A stretch of DNA of 64,000 bases from positions 1 to 64,000 of the forward strand of contig JAACJQ010000258.1 of the NCBI GenBank assembly GCA_016879935.1, read 5' to 3'. The position numbers and the translations under genes were made by a program. Positions 1 through 9,101 of the stretch are shown piece by piece (the first letter of the stretch is position 1; the number at the start of each line of letters is the position of its first letter). This stretch comes from Archangiaceae bacterium. Lineage in GTDB: Bacteria; Myxococcota; Myxococcia; Myxococcales; Myxococcaceae. The notes beneath the pieces are model-generated. The model was not told the DNA's origin, made no database searches, and worked only from the letters and a program-made list of their open reading frames with translations.

Positions 1-392
1 CGGGCGAAGGCTGGCTTCTGAACGTACTCATCGACGCCAACGACCTCAGCGAGGTTGCCCACGTTCTGGTCATCGGGCTTGGCGAGGAGCACGACCGGAA
101 CTCGCGCAGTTCTGGGGTTGCCCCGCAGCTCGGCGCAGAACGAGAAGCCGTCGCCTCCCGCCAGATCGGTCTCGAGCACGATCACGTCAGGCGTTCGGCC
201 ACGTCGCAGCACGCCAAGCCCCTGCTCGGCCGACTCGACGCTCCACACGTCGAAGCCATCTCGTGCGAGCGCGACCTCCAACACCGCCCGAGCCGAACGA
301 TCAGGGTCCACCACCAGCACCAGCGGACGTTCGGAGCTGGGAACGGCGGAACGGCTCGACGACGACGGCACGACAGGGGACGACCGAAGCAT
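1..392 (-). CDS. Response-regulator receiver protein, N-terminal part (runs off the window)
   Basis: Read on the minus strand from the ATG at 392; the C-terminus lies beyond base 1. A Ser-rich leader of about 22 residues precedes a CheY-like receiver fold: hydrophobic strand LVLVVD with acidic residues near 29-31, then VIVLET at 70-75, GGDGF, the VPVVLLAKP strand, and a conserved Lys in EYVQKP. The residue aligned with the phospho-acceptor Asp is Glu74, so the domain probably cannot be phosphorylated normally and may be fixed in an active-like state (inference). The output domain, if any, is outside the window. The PilZ gene lies 70 bp upstream on the same strand. Confidence 0.8.
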   Translation of the reverse strand, partial: MLRSSPVVPSSSSRSAVPSSERPLVLVVDPDRSARAVLEVALARDGFDVWSVESAEQGLGVLRRGRTPDVIVLETDLAGGDGFSFCAELRGNPRTARVPVVLLAKPDDQNVGNLAEVVGVDEYVQKPAFA

Positions 393-462
393 GCGACCTC
401 CGGAGACGGGCTCTGACACCCTACCCCGGACACCCACCTGCTCTGCAAATGCCCGACGGAGG

Positions 463-873
463 CTAACCCACTGAATTCACTGCGCGCGCCTCGACCGGCC
501 GGCGACGCGACGGCTTTTCATGAGGTTCTGGCAGGGCCAACACGCCGAATTCGCCGATGAGGGTATGGCCGAGCAGCTGAAGATCGTCGGGCGCCACCTC
601 TTTGAAGGTGAGCACCCAGCCGCGCCCATCGACCATCTCGGCCGAGCACTTCGCCTTGAACATGCGCTCCCGGGCAGGGAGCGAGACGTGAAGAATGACG
701 TCTTCCGTGAAAGGAGAGCGGCACGCGACGGGCAGTCGGGCACCTCTGACCGTCAGTTCGAGCCCCCGGCCCATCGCGGAGCAGCCGTTCGATTCGACGA
801 ACCAGTCGTGGTCGAGAAAGAAGCGTGGCCACCGTCGCCGCCCACCGCCATCGAACCGCTTCGAGGTGCGCAT
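463..873 (-). CDS. Small PilZ-domain protein
   Basis: 136 residues. The N-terminus has RRRWPR (the RxxxR part of a PilZ c-di-GMP site), followed by beta strands; ELTVRGARL sits where (D/N)xSxxG is expected and is degenerate (Glu for Asp/Asn, Thr for Ser). The C-terminal FKEVAPDDLQLLGHTL is typical of the PilZ end helix. The start was set at the ATG at 873 because the fold begins right there; upstream sequence in this frame overlaps the divergent gene at 931. Binding of c-di-GMP is therefore uncertain. The receiver gene follows 70 bp downstream on the same strand and may be co-transcribed. Confidence 0.72.
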   Translation of the reverse strand: MRTSKRFDGGGRRRWPRFFLDHDWFVESNGCSAMGRGLELTVRGARLPVACRSPFTEDVILHVSLPARERMFKAKCSAEMVDGRGWVLTFKEVAPDDLQLLGHTLIGEFGVLALPEPHEKPSRRRPVEARAVNSVG

Positions 874-930
874 GCTGCAAGGCTGTAGCGGAAACTTTCG
901 GGGGTCAAAAAACCGGCCTATTCCGGGGCC

Positions 931-1572
931 ATGCTCGCACTCGCCCTGCTGGTGACGCTCGCAGCCGACCCGACACCGGCTCCAGCCCCGCCGGCAAACC
1001 CGCAAGCGACAGGTGGCGCCTTCGCTCCCGCCGCGCTGCCAGCCGGGTCGATCGCCTTCTGGGGAACGCTGGGCGCGCCCGAGCTCGCTGGCGGGTATCG
1101 CCAGGGCTTCTCCCTGCTCGAGTTCGAGGCCACCGCGCGGTTTCACTACCTCGAGGTCTCGGGCACGGTCGAAGCCGGCGTGCGCCTGCTGGCCTGGAAG
1201 AACGAGCGCACCCTGATCGCGCCGACGTTCTCGATGGGCTTCAAGGCGAACTCGGGCGTTCGCGCGTTCGACCCCTACAACTTCGCTGCATTCGCGTTGC
1301 GGCCCCGGGTGGGGTTGGTTGCGTCTGTCGCTGCGTCAGAGGTGCTGCAGGTGGTCGCGCTGGTCGACGTACCGTGGGCGATCGCGCTGAACGTCACCGG
1401 GTTTCAGCTCACGCCGACCGTCGGCGCCGGAGTCGAGTTCATGCTCAACCCGAAGCTGTCGCTCGTGGGAGTCGGACAGATCGGCGTGGACGTGATCAAA
1501 GAGCCGCTGGGCGTTGCCGTGCCTCGACCGGCCTGGGCTGTGCGCGTCGGCATCGGCTACCGGCTGTTCTGA
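931..1572 (+). CDS. Exported protein, probable outer-membrane barrel, function unknown
   Basis: 213 residues with a signal peptide (MLALALLVTLAADP) followed by a Pro/Ala-rich linker. The body alternates short amphipathic strands and Gly-rich turns (TARFHYLEVSGTVEAGVRLL, FMLNPKLSLVGVGQIGVDV) and ends in an aromatic residue (IGYRLF), as outer-membrane barrels often do. I do not recognise the family. It is divergent from the PilZ gene across a 57-bp gap that must hold both promoters. Confidence 0.7.
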   Translation: MLALALLVTLAADPTPAPAPPANPQATGGAFAPAALPAGSIAFWGTLGAPELAGGYRQGFSLLEFEATARFHYLEVSGTVEAGVRLLAWKNERTLIAPTFSMGFKANSGVRAFDPYNFAAFALRPRVGLVASVAASEVLQVVALVDVPWAIALNVTGFQLTPTVGAGVEFMLNPKLSLVGVGQIGVDVIKEPLGVAVPRPAWAVRVGIGYRLF

Positions 1573-1599
1573 GATCGGCCGTCATTCCGAGACAGCCCG

Positions 1600-1613
1600 G
1601 CGCATCGATGCGC
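1600..1613. repeat. Perfect 14-bp palindrome in convergent intergenic gap
   Basis: GCGCATCGATGCGC reads the same on both strands and lies in the 114-bp gap between the convergent genes ending at 1572 and 1687. There is no T-tract, so it is not a classical terminator. It may be a protein site or chance in GC-rich DNA. Confidence 0.3.
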
Positions 1614-1686
1614 TTGCGACGAGGCGGCTCCTCTGCGAACCGGCAGGGTCAGTCTCCGGCCGCGCCGATGAGATCGATGCGTCGAA

Positions 1687-2655
1687 CTAGAACGTGACGA
1701 CTGCGCCTGGTCCGACCGACAACTCACTGCCTCGCCCGGGCAACACCACCAGCGTCGGCACCAGACTCACTGCCTGGGGCTCCGCGGGCGTGGTGGCAAC
1801 CGAGACGAGCGCCGTGACGCCGAGGGTGATCGCGGCGCCGCCGAGCGCGACGGCCGCTCCGAGCTGAACGGACTCGAAGGCACCAGACACGAGCGCGAAC
1901 AGCGCGAGCGCGGCGCCAAGCGGTAGACCCGCGTACCGGAAGATCGTCGCGACTGGCACGGAGGTCAGCGCCGCGATCAGCCCGCCGATCGCCATGCCCA
2001 CCGCGGGCGCGAGCAGCAACGCAGCAGGCACCAGCGGCCGACCGGTCGCCAGATTGAGGAGCCCGGTGAGCGCGAACGCCGACAAGGCCGCAGCGCCCAT
2101 CATCGCCAGGTCGCTCGGGTCGAGATCCTCCGCGGCCCACGACAACGCGAGCGGCACGAGGCCACCGACCTGCGAGCCCACCAGCGCGAGCAGCCCTGGA
2201 ACCGCCGTGCCCACCGGGAGCAGTGCCGCGACGCCGAAACCTGCCAGCGCCCCAACCAACAGGCCGAGCGAGGTCGCACCAGCGGCGACGAGGCCGATCG
2301 GCTGCAGATGTTGAAGCAGCGAGCCGAGCGCGCCCAGCGTCACGCCACCTGCCAGCGCCCCGAGGTAGAGGCCCTGGGCTCCCGAGAGCGGCGCACGCCA
2401 CCCCGCAGTGATGGACGCGCCGATCACCGCGCCGAGCACGAGGCCATCGACCCCCTGCGAGAACGCGAAGAGCGCCCCGCCCCGCCCCGCCGAGAAGGCC
2501 GAGAACCTGGCTCCGCTCGTGGCGCCACCGGTGGACTTCTCGGGCGTCGTGGTGCTGGTGGGCCCCAGGTCTCCTGGAGTCTCGCCGAGGGGCCTGACGA
2601 TCTGCGCGTGCGCTGCGCTGCCCAGGAGCAGCATCAGAGCCAGCGCGCGGTTCAT
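1687..2655 (-). CDS. Exported multi-segment membrane protein, function unknown
   Basis: 322 residues. A signal peptide (ALMLLLGSAAHA) is followed by a Thr/Ser-rich stretch, then at least seven hydrophobic, Gly/Ala/Leu-rich segments between roughly residues 65 and 290. It ends with a short polar tail. No motif identifies it. The start ATG overlaps the stop of the upstream kinase gene (ATGA), so the two are translationally coupled, and the protein could be a partner or target of that kinase (inference from position only). Confidence 0.7.
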   Translation of the reverse strand: MNRALALMLLLGSAAHAQIVRPLGETPGDLGPTSTTTPEKSTGGATSGARFSAFSAGRGGALFAFSQGVDGLVLGAVIGASITAGWRAPLSGAQGLYLGALAGGVTLGALGSLLQHLQPIGLVAAGATSLGLLVGALAGFGVAALLPVGTAVPGLLALVGSQVGGLVPLALSWAAEDLDPSDLAMMGAAALSAFALTGLLNLATGRPLVPAALLLAPAVGMAIGGLIAALTSVPVATIFRYAGLPLGAALALFALVSGAFESVQLGAAVALGGAAITLGVTALVSVATTPAEPQAVSLVPTLVVLPGRGSELSVGPGAVVTF

Positions 2656-3854
2656 CGGTACTTGAGGAACCCGCCGACGACGTCACGAACCAGCGCACTG
2701 ACCGACAAGCCGTGCCGACGCGCGATGAGCGCCAACTGGTCGAACTCCGCCGTGCTCAGATCGATCGTCAGCGACTTCGCCGACCCATCGTCCAGCGACT
2801 GGGAGTCGGAGATCGGCTCGATGGTCGAGATGATCTCGTCGGCCTCTTCGATGACCTCTTCGGGACTCGCTGCGGGAGCACGCAGGCTCGAGAGCCGCTG
2901 CTTCTCTTCTTCGAGCTCGTCGTCGAAGAGCTGCTTGAGAAAGTTCGAGAGGTGGATGTTCGACGGCGTGAACTCGTACTGCGACAGGAACTGATCGATG
3001 TCGTACTGCATGTCCCACGCGGTCTGGTACCGGCGCTCGCGGTCCTTCTCGAGCCCCTTCATCAGAATCGCTTCGACCGCCTCGGGGATGTCAGCCTTGA
3101 AGTACGAAGGGGCGTAGATCTTCCCCTCGGTGATGCTCTTGAGGATCGCGACCTCGGAGTCTCCGGTGAAGAGCTTGAAGCCGGTGAGCCACTCGTAGAG
3201 CACGGTGCCCAGCGAGAAGAGATCGCTGCGACAGTCGAGCTGCTTGCCCATGCACTGCTCGGGCGACATGTACGAGAGCTTGCCTTTGATCTCTCCGGCG
3301 CGCGTCTGCTCGATCTGGTTCGTCGCCTTCGCGATGCCGAAGTCGAGCACCTTCACCGTGCCGTCGAACGAGACGAAGATGTTCTCGGGCGTGACGTCGC
3401 GGTGCACGATGCTCAGCGCCGTGCCGTACGTGTCAGTCTTCTGGTGCGCGTAATAGAGGCCCTCGCACACGCTCGAGGCGATCTTGAGCGCGTAGACCAT
3501 GGGGAACGGAATGCCCATGGAGTCGGCCTTCGGAATGATGCGACGCATGTCGCGCCCGAAGACGTACTCCATGGCGATGAAGTACGACTCGCCGATCTTA
3601 CCCAGGTCGTAGATCTGAACGATGTTCGGGTGGTTCAGCTGCGCGGCGAGCTTGGCTTCGTTGAGGAACATCTTCACGAAGTTCGGCTGCTTCGACAGGT
3701 GCGGTCGAATGCGCTTGATGACGATCGTCTTCTCGAAGTTCTCGATGCCGGCCTGCCGGGCGAGAAAGATCTCGGCCATGCCGCCGACCGCGATGCGATC
3801 GATCAGGGTGTACTTGCCGAATCGGATGTTTCTCTTCGGGTCTGCTTGAGCCAT
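2652..3854 (-). CDS. Ser/Thr protein kinase with C-terminal ribbon-helix-helix domain
   Basis: 400 residues, no membrane segment. The Hanks-type kinase domain spans about 13-290: Gly loop IAVGGMAEIF, catalytic Lys47, catalytic loop HRDVTPEN with Asp153, DFG at 171-173, and YMSPEQ at 195-200. An acidic linker follows (DDELEEE, then EEVIEEADE). Residues 360-400 look like a CopG/Arc ribbon-helix-helix DNA-binding unit: strand KSLTIDLS, helix TAEFDQLALIARRHG, turn LS, helix VSALVRDVVGGFLKYR. The kinase assignment is certain from motifs; the RHH is a pattern-level call. The downstream membrane gene overlaps by 4 bp. Confidence 0.93.
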   Translation of the reverse strand: MAQADPKRNIRFGKYTLIDRIAVGGMAEIFLARQAGIENFEKTIVIKRIRPHLSKQPNFVKMFLNEAKLAAQLNHPNIVQIYDLGKIGESYFIAMEYVFGRDMRRIIPKADSMGIPFPMVYALKIASSVCEGLYYAHQKTDTYGTALSIVHRDVTPENIFVSFDGTVKVLDFGIAKATNQIEQTRAGEIKGKLSYMSPEQCMGKQLDCRSDLFSLGTVLYEWLTGFKLFTGDSEVAILKSITEGKIYAPSYFKADIPEAVEAILMKGLEKDRERRYQTAWDMQYDIDQFLSQYEFTPSNIHLSNFLKQLFDDELEEEKQRLSSLRAPAASPEEVIEEADEIISTIEPISDSQSLDDGSAKSLTIDLSTAEFDQLALIARRHGLSVSALVRDVVGGFLKYR

Positions 3855-3919
3855 CGCGAGGGGCGCACCTTACCAGCCCGCTCTTGCGCGTACAGGCTCG
3901 GAACACGGTGGTTCGACCG

Positions 3920-4471
3920 CTAGGGCTCGCGCCCTCTCGCGACCTGGCGGTGGGGAGCCAACCGCTCGAGCTGCTCGGCGATGCCCCACGGTGACGCGTC
4001 TTGCACCGGGGTGTCGAGCGTCGCCCGGAGCGTCTTGATCATCTGACAGCTCGTCGTCGCGAGCTCGAGGTGCAGCTGCTCATCGGCGGCGATGCCGCGC
4101 GTCGCGCGTTCGACACAGACGGGCAAGGTGCGATCGATGACGACGATGAGTTCCTGGCGAAGCGCGCGCGTCTCGTCCATGCGCACGGTGCGCCCCAGGT
4201 TCCACTGGTACCAGACGAGCTCGCCTTGCAGCCTCGAGCAGGTTCGACCGACCACGGCCTCGGGCATCTGGAAGATGATCGGCGCATCACCTTCGAAGAG
4301 CCGCGTGAAGAGCACCCGGCTGTTCTCGAGGCGCTCGTTGGCCGAGGCCTGAAGAGCCGGGCAGATCTTCGCGACGCGATTGCCGGTCACCACGTTCTTC
4401 ACGCAGTTCCCGGCGTAGACGACGATGAGCACAGCGAGCAGGGAGCCTCCGACGAGGCGCCACCGCTTCAC
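3920..4471 (-). CDS. Membrane-anchored hypothetical protein
   Basis: 183 residues. One N-terminal hydrophobic anchor (about 7-20, [16 protein letters not shown]) is followed by a mostly helical soluble part with four or five Cys residues (ICPAL, RTCSRL, PVCVER, TSCQMI). The Cys after the anchor lacks a proper lipobox, so I read it as a transmembrane anchor rather than a lipoprotein. The GTG start overlaps the gcvP stop (GTGA), indicating coupling, but I see no link to glycine cleavage. Family not recognised. Confidence 0.65.
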   Translation of the reverse strand: MKRWRLVGGSLLAVLIVVYAGNCVKNVVTGNRVAKICPALQASANERLENSRVLFTRLFEGDAPIIFQMPEAVVGRTCSRLQGELVWYQWNLGRTVRMDETRALRQELIVVIDRTLPVCVERATRGIAADEQLHLELATTSCQMIKTLRATLDTPVQDASPWGIAEQLERLAPHRQVARGREP

Positions 4472-7326
4472 ATGTAGCTCTCGATCGGCGGGCAGCTGCA
4501 GACGAGCTTGCGATCACCCAGCACGTTGTTCACGCGGCCGACCGACGGCCAGAACTTGTGCTTCTTCACCCAGGCGAGCGGGTACACGGCGCGTTGGCGC
4601 GAGTAGGGGCGGCTCCACTCGTCGGCGGTCGCCACGTCGGCGGTGTGCGGCGCGTGCTTGAGCGGGTTGTTGTCTTTCGGGAGCTTGCCGCTCTCGATCT
4701 CGGCGATCTCGGCGCGAATGCTCTTCATCGCGTCGATGAAGCGATCGAGCTCGCCCTTCGACTCCGACTCGGTGGGCTCGACCATCATCGTGCTGGCGAC
4801 GGGGAACGAGACGGTCGGCGCGTGGAAGCCGTAGTCCATCAGGCGCTTGGCGATGTCTTCGACCTCGACCCCGCTCGACGCCTTCAGCTTGCGCATGTCG
4901 AGAATGCACTCGTGCGCCACGCGGCCCTGCGCGCCGCGATAGAGCACCGGGTAGTCGGCTTCGAGCCGTTCGGCGACGTAGTTCGCGTTGAGAATGGCGG
5001 CCTTCGTCGCGGCCGCGAGACCGTCGGGCCCGAGCAGGCGAATGTACATCCACGAGATGAGGAGCACGCTCGCGCTGCCGAACGGAGCCGCAGAGACGGC
5101 CCCGCTCGAGCCACCCGTCTTCGCGCCCACGTGGCCAGGCAGGAAGGGGACGAGGTGACTGGCGACGCAGATCGGGCCCATGCCCGGGCCGCCACCACCG
5201 TGGGGGATCGCGAAGGTCTTGTGGAGGTTGAGGTGGCAGACATCGGGGCCGAAGTCTCCGGGGCGGCAGAGGCCGACCTGCGCGTTCATGTTCGCGCCGT
5301 CCATGTAGACCTGCCCGCCTTCGGCGTGCACGAGCTCGCAGATCTCGGTGATGGCCGCCTCGAAGACGCCGTGCGTCGACGGGTACGTCACCATCAGGGC
5401 GCCGACCTTGCCGGTGTTGGCTGCGATCTTCGCCTTCAGGTCGCCCACGTCGACGTTGCCGGCGTCATCGGTCTTCACGACCACGACCTGGTAGCCAGCC
5501 ATGACGGCGGTCGCAGGGTTCGTGCCGTGTGCCGAGGCGGGGATCAGGCAGACGTTGCGGTGGCCCTGCCCGCGAGCCTCCTGGTACGCGCGAATGGTCA
5601 GCAGGCCTGCGTACTCGCCCTGTGAGCCGGCGTTCGGCTGGAGCGACGTGCCGGCGAACCCGGTGATCTCGGCGAGCCAGGTCTCGAGATCGCTGAAGAT
5701 CTGCCGATAGCCGGGCCACTGCGCCTCGGGCGCGAACGGGTGCAGGCCGTTGAACTCGGGCCAGGTCACGGGGTCCATCTCGCTCGTGGCGTTGAGCTTC
5801 ATGGTGCACGACCCCAGCGCGATCATGCTGTGGCAGAGCGACAGATCCTTCGCCTCGAGCGAGCGGATGTACCGCAGCATCTCGTGCTCGGTGTGGTGGG
5901 AATTGAAGACCGGGTGCGTGAGGTACGCGCTGGTGCGGCGCAGGCTCTCGGGGAAGACGGGCGAGGCGTTCGCCGCGGCGGCGAGGGCGTTGGCAGTGAA
6001 GTCGGTCTTCTTGCCGGCAAAGACGGCGAGCAGGTTGTCGAGGTCGGTCGCCGAGATCGTCTCGTCCATCGCGACGCCGAGGTGAGTCGCGTCGATGCGG
6101 CGCAGGTTCATGCGCGCGGCCTGGGCGGCCTGCACGAGCGAGTCTCCCTGCTTCGCGTCGACTCTCACCGAGACGGTGTCGAAGAACACGTCATGTTCGA
6201 CCTTGAAGCCGAGCCTGGCGACGCCGGCCGCGAAGGTGCGAGCGAGCGCGTGAACGCGGGTGGCGATGGCGCGCAGGCCCTGGGGCCCGTGGTACACGCC
6301 GTACATCGACGACATCACGGCGAGCAGCACCTGCGCCGTGCAGATGTTCGAGGTCGCCTTCTCTCGACGAATGTGTTGCTCGCGGGTCTGGAGGGCCATG
6401 CGCAGGGCCATGTGGCCGTTCGCGTCTTCGGAGACTCCGATGATGCGGCCCGGCATGGAGCGCGCGAACTCGGCCTTCGTCGCGAGGAACGCAGCGTGCG
6501 GGCCGCCGAAGCCCATGGGCACGCCGAAGCGCTGCGCGGAGCCGATGGAGACGTCGGCCCCGAGTTCACCAGGCGACGTGAGGAGGCAGAGCGAGAGCAG
6601 ATCGGCCGCCATCACGACGAGCGCGCCGTTGGCGTGGGCCTTCTCGACGAAGGGCCGGTAGTCGATGACTGCGCCGTCGGTGGCCGGGTACTGCACGAGC
6701 GCGGCGAAGCACTTCTTGGCGAAGTCGAAGGTGCGGTGATCGCCGACGACGACCTCGACGCCCAGCGGCTTCGCGCGGGTCTTCACGACCTCGATCGTCT
6801 GCGGGTGGCAGAGCGACGACACGAAGATGGTCTTCGCGTCGGCGTCCTTCGCCATGGAGTGGGCCAGGTGCATGGCCTCGGCGGCCGCCGTGCCTTCGTC
6901 GAGCAACGAGGCGTTGGCGATCGGCAGCCCCGTGAGGTCGCCGATCATCGTCTGGAAGTTGAGCAGCGCTTCGAGACGGCCCTGGGCGATCTCTGCCTGG
7001 TACGGGGTGTAGGCCGTGTACCAGCCGGGGTTGAGCAACACGTTGCGGAGCACGACGCCCGGCGTGAGCGTGCCGTGGTACCCCTGCCCGATGAACGAGG
7101 TGAAGACCTGGTTCTTCGACGCGATCGACTTCAGCTCGGCGAGGAGCTCGGCCTCACCCTTCGCGGCGGGCAGCGAGAGCGGCTTCTTCGCGCGGATGTT
7201 CTTCGGCACGGTCTGATCGATGAGCGCGTCGAGTGACGGCGCTTTCACGGCAGCGAGCATCGCCTCCATGTCTCGGGAGGACGGACCAACGTGACGACGG
7301 GCGAAGGTGTCGAGAAACGAGAGCAT
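4468..7326 (-). CDS. gcvP: Glycine dehydrogenase (decarboxylating), P-protein of the glycine cleavage system
   Basis: 952 residues, the full length of single-chain P-proteins. This PLP enzyme decarboxylates glycine and passes the aminomethyl group to lipoyl-GcvH in the cytosol. The N-terminal half starts FARRHVGPS; the PLP Lys is K703 in [18 protein letters not shown], followed by the Gly-rich loop. The start was placed at the ATG at 7326 ([15 protein letters not shown]), the usual family N-terminus, rather than 23 codons upstream. gcvT and gcvH are not adjacent here, and I saw no glycine-riboswitch-like structure in the 85-bp upstream gap. Confidence 0.97.
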   Translation of the reverse strand: MLSFLDTFARRHVGPSSRDMEAMLAAVKAPSLDALIDQTVPKNIRAKKPLSLPAAKGEAELLAELKSIASKNQVFTSFIGQGYHGTLTPGVVLRNVLLNPGWYTAYTPYQAEIAQGRLEALLNFQTMIGDLTGLPIANASLLDEGTAAAEAMHLAHSMAKDADAKTIFVSSLCHPQTIEVVKTRAKPLGVEVVVGDHRTFDFAKKCFAALVQYPATDGAVIDYRPFVEKAHANGALVVMAADLLSLCLLTSPGELGADVSIGSAQRFGVPMGFGGPHAAFLATKAEFARSMPGRIIGVSEDANGHMALRMALQTREQHIRREKATSNICTAQVLLAVMSSMYGVYHGPQGLRAIATRVHALARTFAAGVARLGFKVEHDVFFDTVSVRVDAKQGDSLVQAAQAARMNLRRIDATHLGVAMDETISATDLDNLLAVFAGKKTDFTANALAAAANASPVFPESLRRTSAYLTHPVFNSHHTEHEMLRYIRSLEAKDLSLCHSMIALGSCTMKLNATSEMDPVTWPEFNGLHPFAPEAQWPGYRQIFSDLETWLAEITGFAGTSLQPNAGSQGEYAGLLTIRAYQEARGQGHRNVCLIPASAHGTNPATAVMAGYQVVVVKTDDAGNVDVGDLKAKIAANTGKVGALMVTYPSTHGVFEAAITEICELVHAEGGQVYMDGANMNAQVGLCRPGDFGPDVCHLNLHKTFAIPHGGGGPGMGPICVASHLVPFLPGHVGAKTGGSSGAVSAAPFGSASVLLISWMYIRLLGPDGLAAATKAAILNANYVAERLEADYPVLYRGAQGRVAHECILDMRKLKASSGVEVEDIAKRLMDYGFHAPTVSFPVASTMMVEPTESESKGELDRFIDAMKSIRAEIAEIESGKLPKDNNPLKHAPHTADVATADEWSRPYSRQRAVYPLAWVKKHKFWPSVGRVNNVLGDRKLVCSCPPIESYM

Positions 7327-7411
7327 GCGCGGCGGCTTACAGAACGCGCGCAGGCGGGGCAACGGATTGCGCCCGTATGAATGGGCGCCGCTCATGGCTC
7401 CGTTGAGCCCT

Positions 7412-8059
7412 TCAATCGTTCGCGTAGGACATCGATTGCCACGTCGCGGAGTCGACTTCGAGCGTGGCTGGTCGCGGCGCGTAGTGAGCCTTCACCAGGG
7501 GCGCGAGCTTGTCTCTGAGGCCCTTGCCCAGCCACGGCCAATCGCGTTCGCGCCACCAGATCTCGCCGCCGCGGTGAACCACCCAGTCCATTCCATCGAG
7601 GGCGAACACGAGAACGACCGGCGCAGTGCCGGAGACGGGTCGCAACGCAGCGACGAACGAACGATCACGGGCCTCTTCCACCGCCAGCGCGCGACGGTGG
7701 TGCTGTTCTTTGCGCTCGTGGTGTTTGCCCACGATGGCTCGCAAGTCGGCCTCCGGTGGCGCGGGAACCACGGTCAGCCCGCTCAGCTCGACGCTGACCG
7801 TACAGGTCTCGCCACCGCCGTACCGCTCGCCGCGGAAGCATGACTTCAAGCAATCGCCGTCGACGAAGAAGGCGGTCGTGTAGAGCCAGTCTTCGAGGCT
7901 CGACTCGTTCCACCAGGACTCCCGGGTGACGGCGTCTCCTTCGATTCGAAGGAACGAGGCAGTCGCCACCTCACGCCCATCGGGGAGGCGTGCCGCGCGT
8001 TCGGCCTTCCACTCGACCAACAGCGCTCCGTCAGCGGTTCGCCACACACGCATGGGCAC
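7412..8059 (-). CDS. Hypothetical protein
   Basis: 215 residues, no signal peptide or membrane segment. It is rich in Trp (for example [17 protein letters not shown] near residue 165) and has a pair of Cys around residues 70-86 (DCLKSCFRG, then ETCTV). A His/charged helix ([15 protein letters not shown]) lies near the middle. I do not recognise the family. ATG codons at 8059 and 8053 are both possible starts. It is divergent from the gene at 8157. Confidence 0.6.
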   Translation of the reverse strand: MPMRVWRTADGALLVEWKAERAARLPDGREVATASFLRIEGDAVTRESWWNESSLEDWLYTTAFFVDGDCLKSCFRGERYGGGETCTVSVELSGLTVVPAPPEADLRAIVGKHHERKEQHHRRALAVEEARDRSFVAALRPVSGTAPVVLVFALDGMDWVVHRGGEIWWRERDWPWLGKGLRDKLAPLVKAHYAPRPATLEVDSATWQSMSYAND

Positions 8060-8156
8060 GTCTCTATCCGTTTCAGGTGCGGATTCCGCCCTTCAAACGG
8101 AGCGAGGCACGGCTGGGATGTCAGCCCTGGCTGCTAGAGAGCTCGTGGGGGGCGGA

Positions 8157-9101
8157 ATGGACTCGGCGGAGCGGGCGGTCGTGATGATGGCGTCGTGTCA
8201 GCACGGGGTGGTGAGTCTTTCGCAGGCGCGCGCGAAGGGCATGACGGCAGATCAGGTGAAGCGCCGCGTGCGAGCTGGGCGGTGGAGCCGGGTGCTGCCC
8301 TCGGTGTACGTGATGGAGGGCGCTCCCGAGACGTGGATGCGGCACCTGCGTGCCGCGGCGCTGTGGGCCCCCCGCGCGACGTTTTCGCACCGCACCGCCG
8401 CCGCGCTCTGGGGCCTCGCCCGCTTCACCGACGAGACCAGCACCATCACCCTCTCCTCCTCCGTTCACACGCCGGCCCCGCCCGGCCTCCGCGTCGTTCG
8501 ACGGAAGCTGTTGTTGCCCCGTGAAGTCGCGCTGTCGCAGGGCCTCAAGGTGACGGCGGTGGAGCGAACGCTGCTCGATCTATGCGTCGACGAAGAAGAA
8601 GCCGACGTCGCAGCCGCGCTCGATGATGCGCTCAGAAAGAAGCTGACGACGACCGAGCGGCTCGAGTCGTTGCTCTCGCGGCGCGCGGGCGAACCAGGTG
8701 CCGGAGTGCTGAGGCGGCTCGTGGCGCGGCGCGCTGGCGACGAGGGCATTCCCGAGAGCGAGCTCGAGACGCGAGTGCTTGGCTTCCTCGAAGAGCACGG
8801 CTTCCCCGCGCCAGCGCGCCAGACGAAGGTTCGCGTGCGAGGCCGGCGCTTCAGGCTCGACTTCACCTTCACCGAAGCGCCCGTCGTGATCGAAGCCGAC
8901 GGCTATGCGTGGCACTCCACGGTGGCATCGTTCGAAGCCGATCGCCGCCGCATCAACGCCTTGACGGCGCGCGGCTATCGGGTGCTGCAGTGGACGTGGG
9001 CTGCGCTCGACGAGCGGCCCGACGAGCTCGTGCAGGAGCTGCGAACGCTGCTGGCTACTTCTTCTTCTTTGGCAACTCGGGCATCACGAGGCGCGACATG
9101 A
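8157..9101 (+). CDS. AbiEi-like winged-helix / DUF559 endonuclease-like fusion
   Basis: 314 residues. Residues 1-90 resemble the AbiEi-type antitoxin N-terminus (VSLSQARAKGMTADQVKRRV, then WSRVLPSVYVMEG and the HRTAAALWGL helix). Residues about 200-300 are a DUF559 (Vsr-like endonuclease fold) domain with ESELETRVLGFLEEHG, FRLDF and VVIEADGYAWH, carrying the acidic residues expected of that fold. The start follows GGGGGGCGGA. The last 15 codons overlap the convergent cytochrome gene. No toxin-sized partner is adjacent, so this is a solitary gene; nuclease activity is inferred. Confidence 0.8.
   Translation: MDSAERAVVMMASCQHGVVSLSQARAKGMTADQVKRRVRAGRWSRVLPSVYVMEGAPETWMRHLRAAALWAPRATFSHRTAAALWGLARFTDETSTITLSSSVHTPAPPGLRVVRRKLLLPREVALSQGLKVTAVERTLLDLCVDEEEADVAAALDDALRKKLTTTERLESLLSRRAGEPGAGVLRRLVARRAGDEGIPESELETRVLGFLEEHGFPAPARQTKVRVRGRRFRLDFTFTEAPVVIEADGYAWHSTVASFEADRRRINALTARGYRVLQWTWAALDERPDELVQELRTLLATSSSLATRASRGAT

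Noticed and set aside
5740-7236. 498-codon plus-strand frame opposite gcvP
   Set aside because: A shadow of the unmistakable gcvP frame, with no domain and biased composition.
7327-7411. Possible glycine riboswitch before gcvP
   Set aside because: The upstream gap is only 85 bp and does not show the tandem aptamer cores; too short for the known class.
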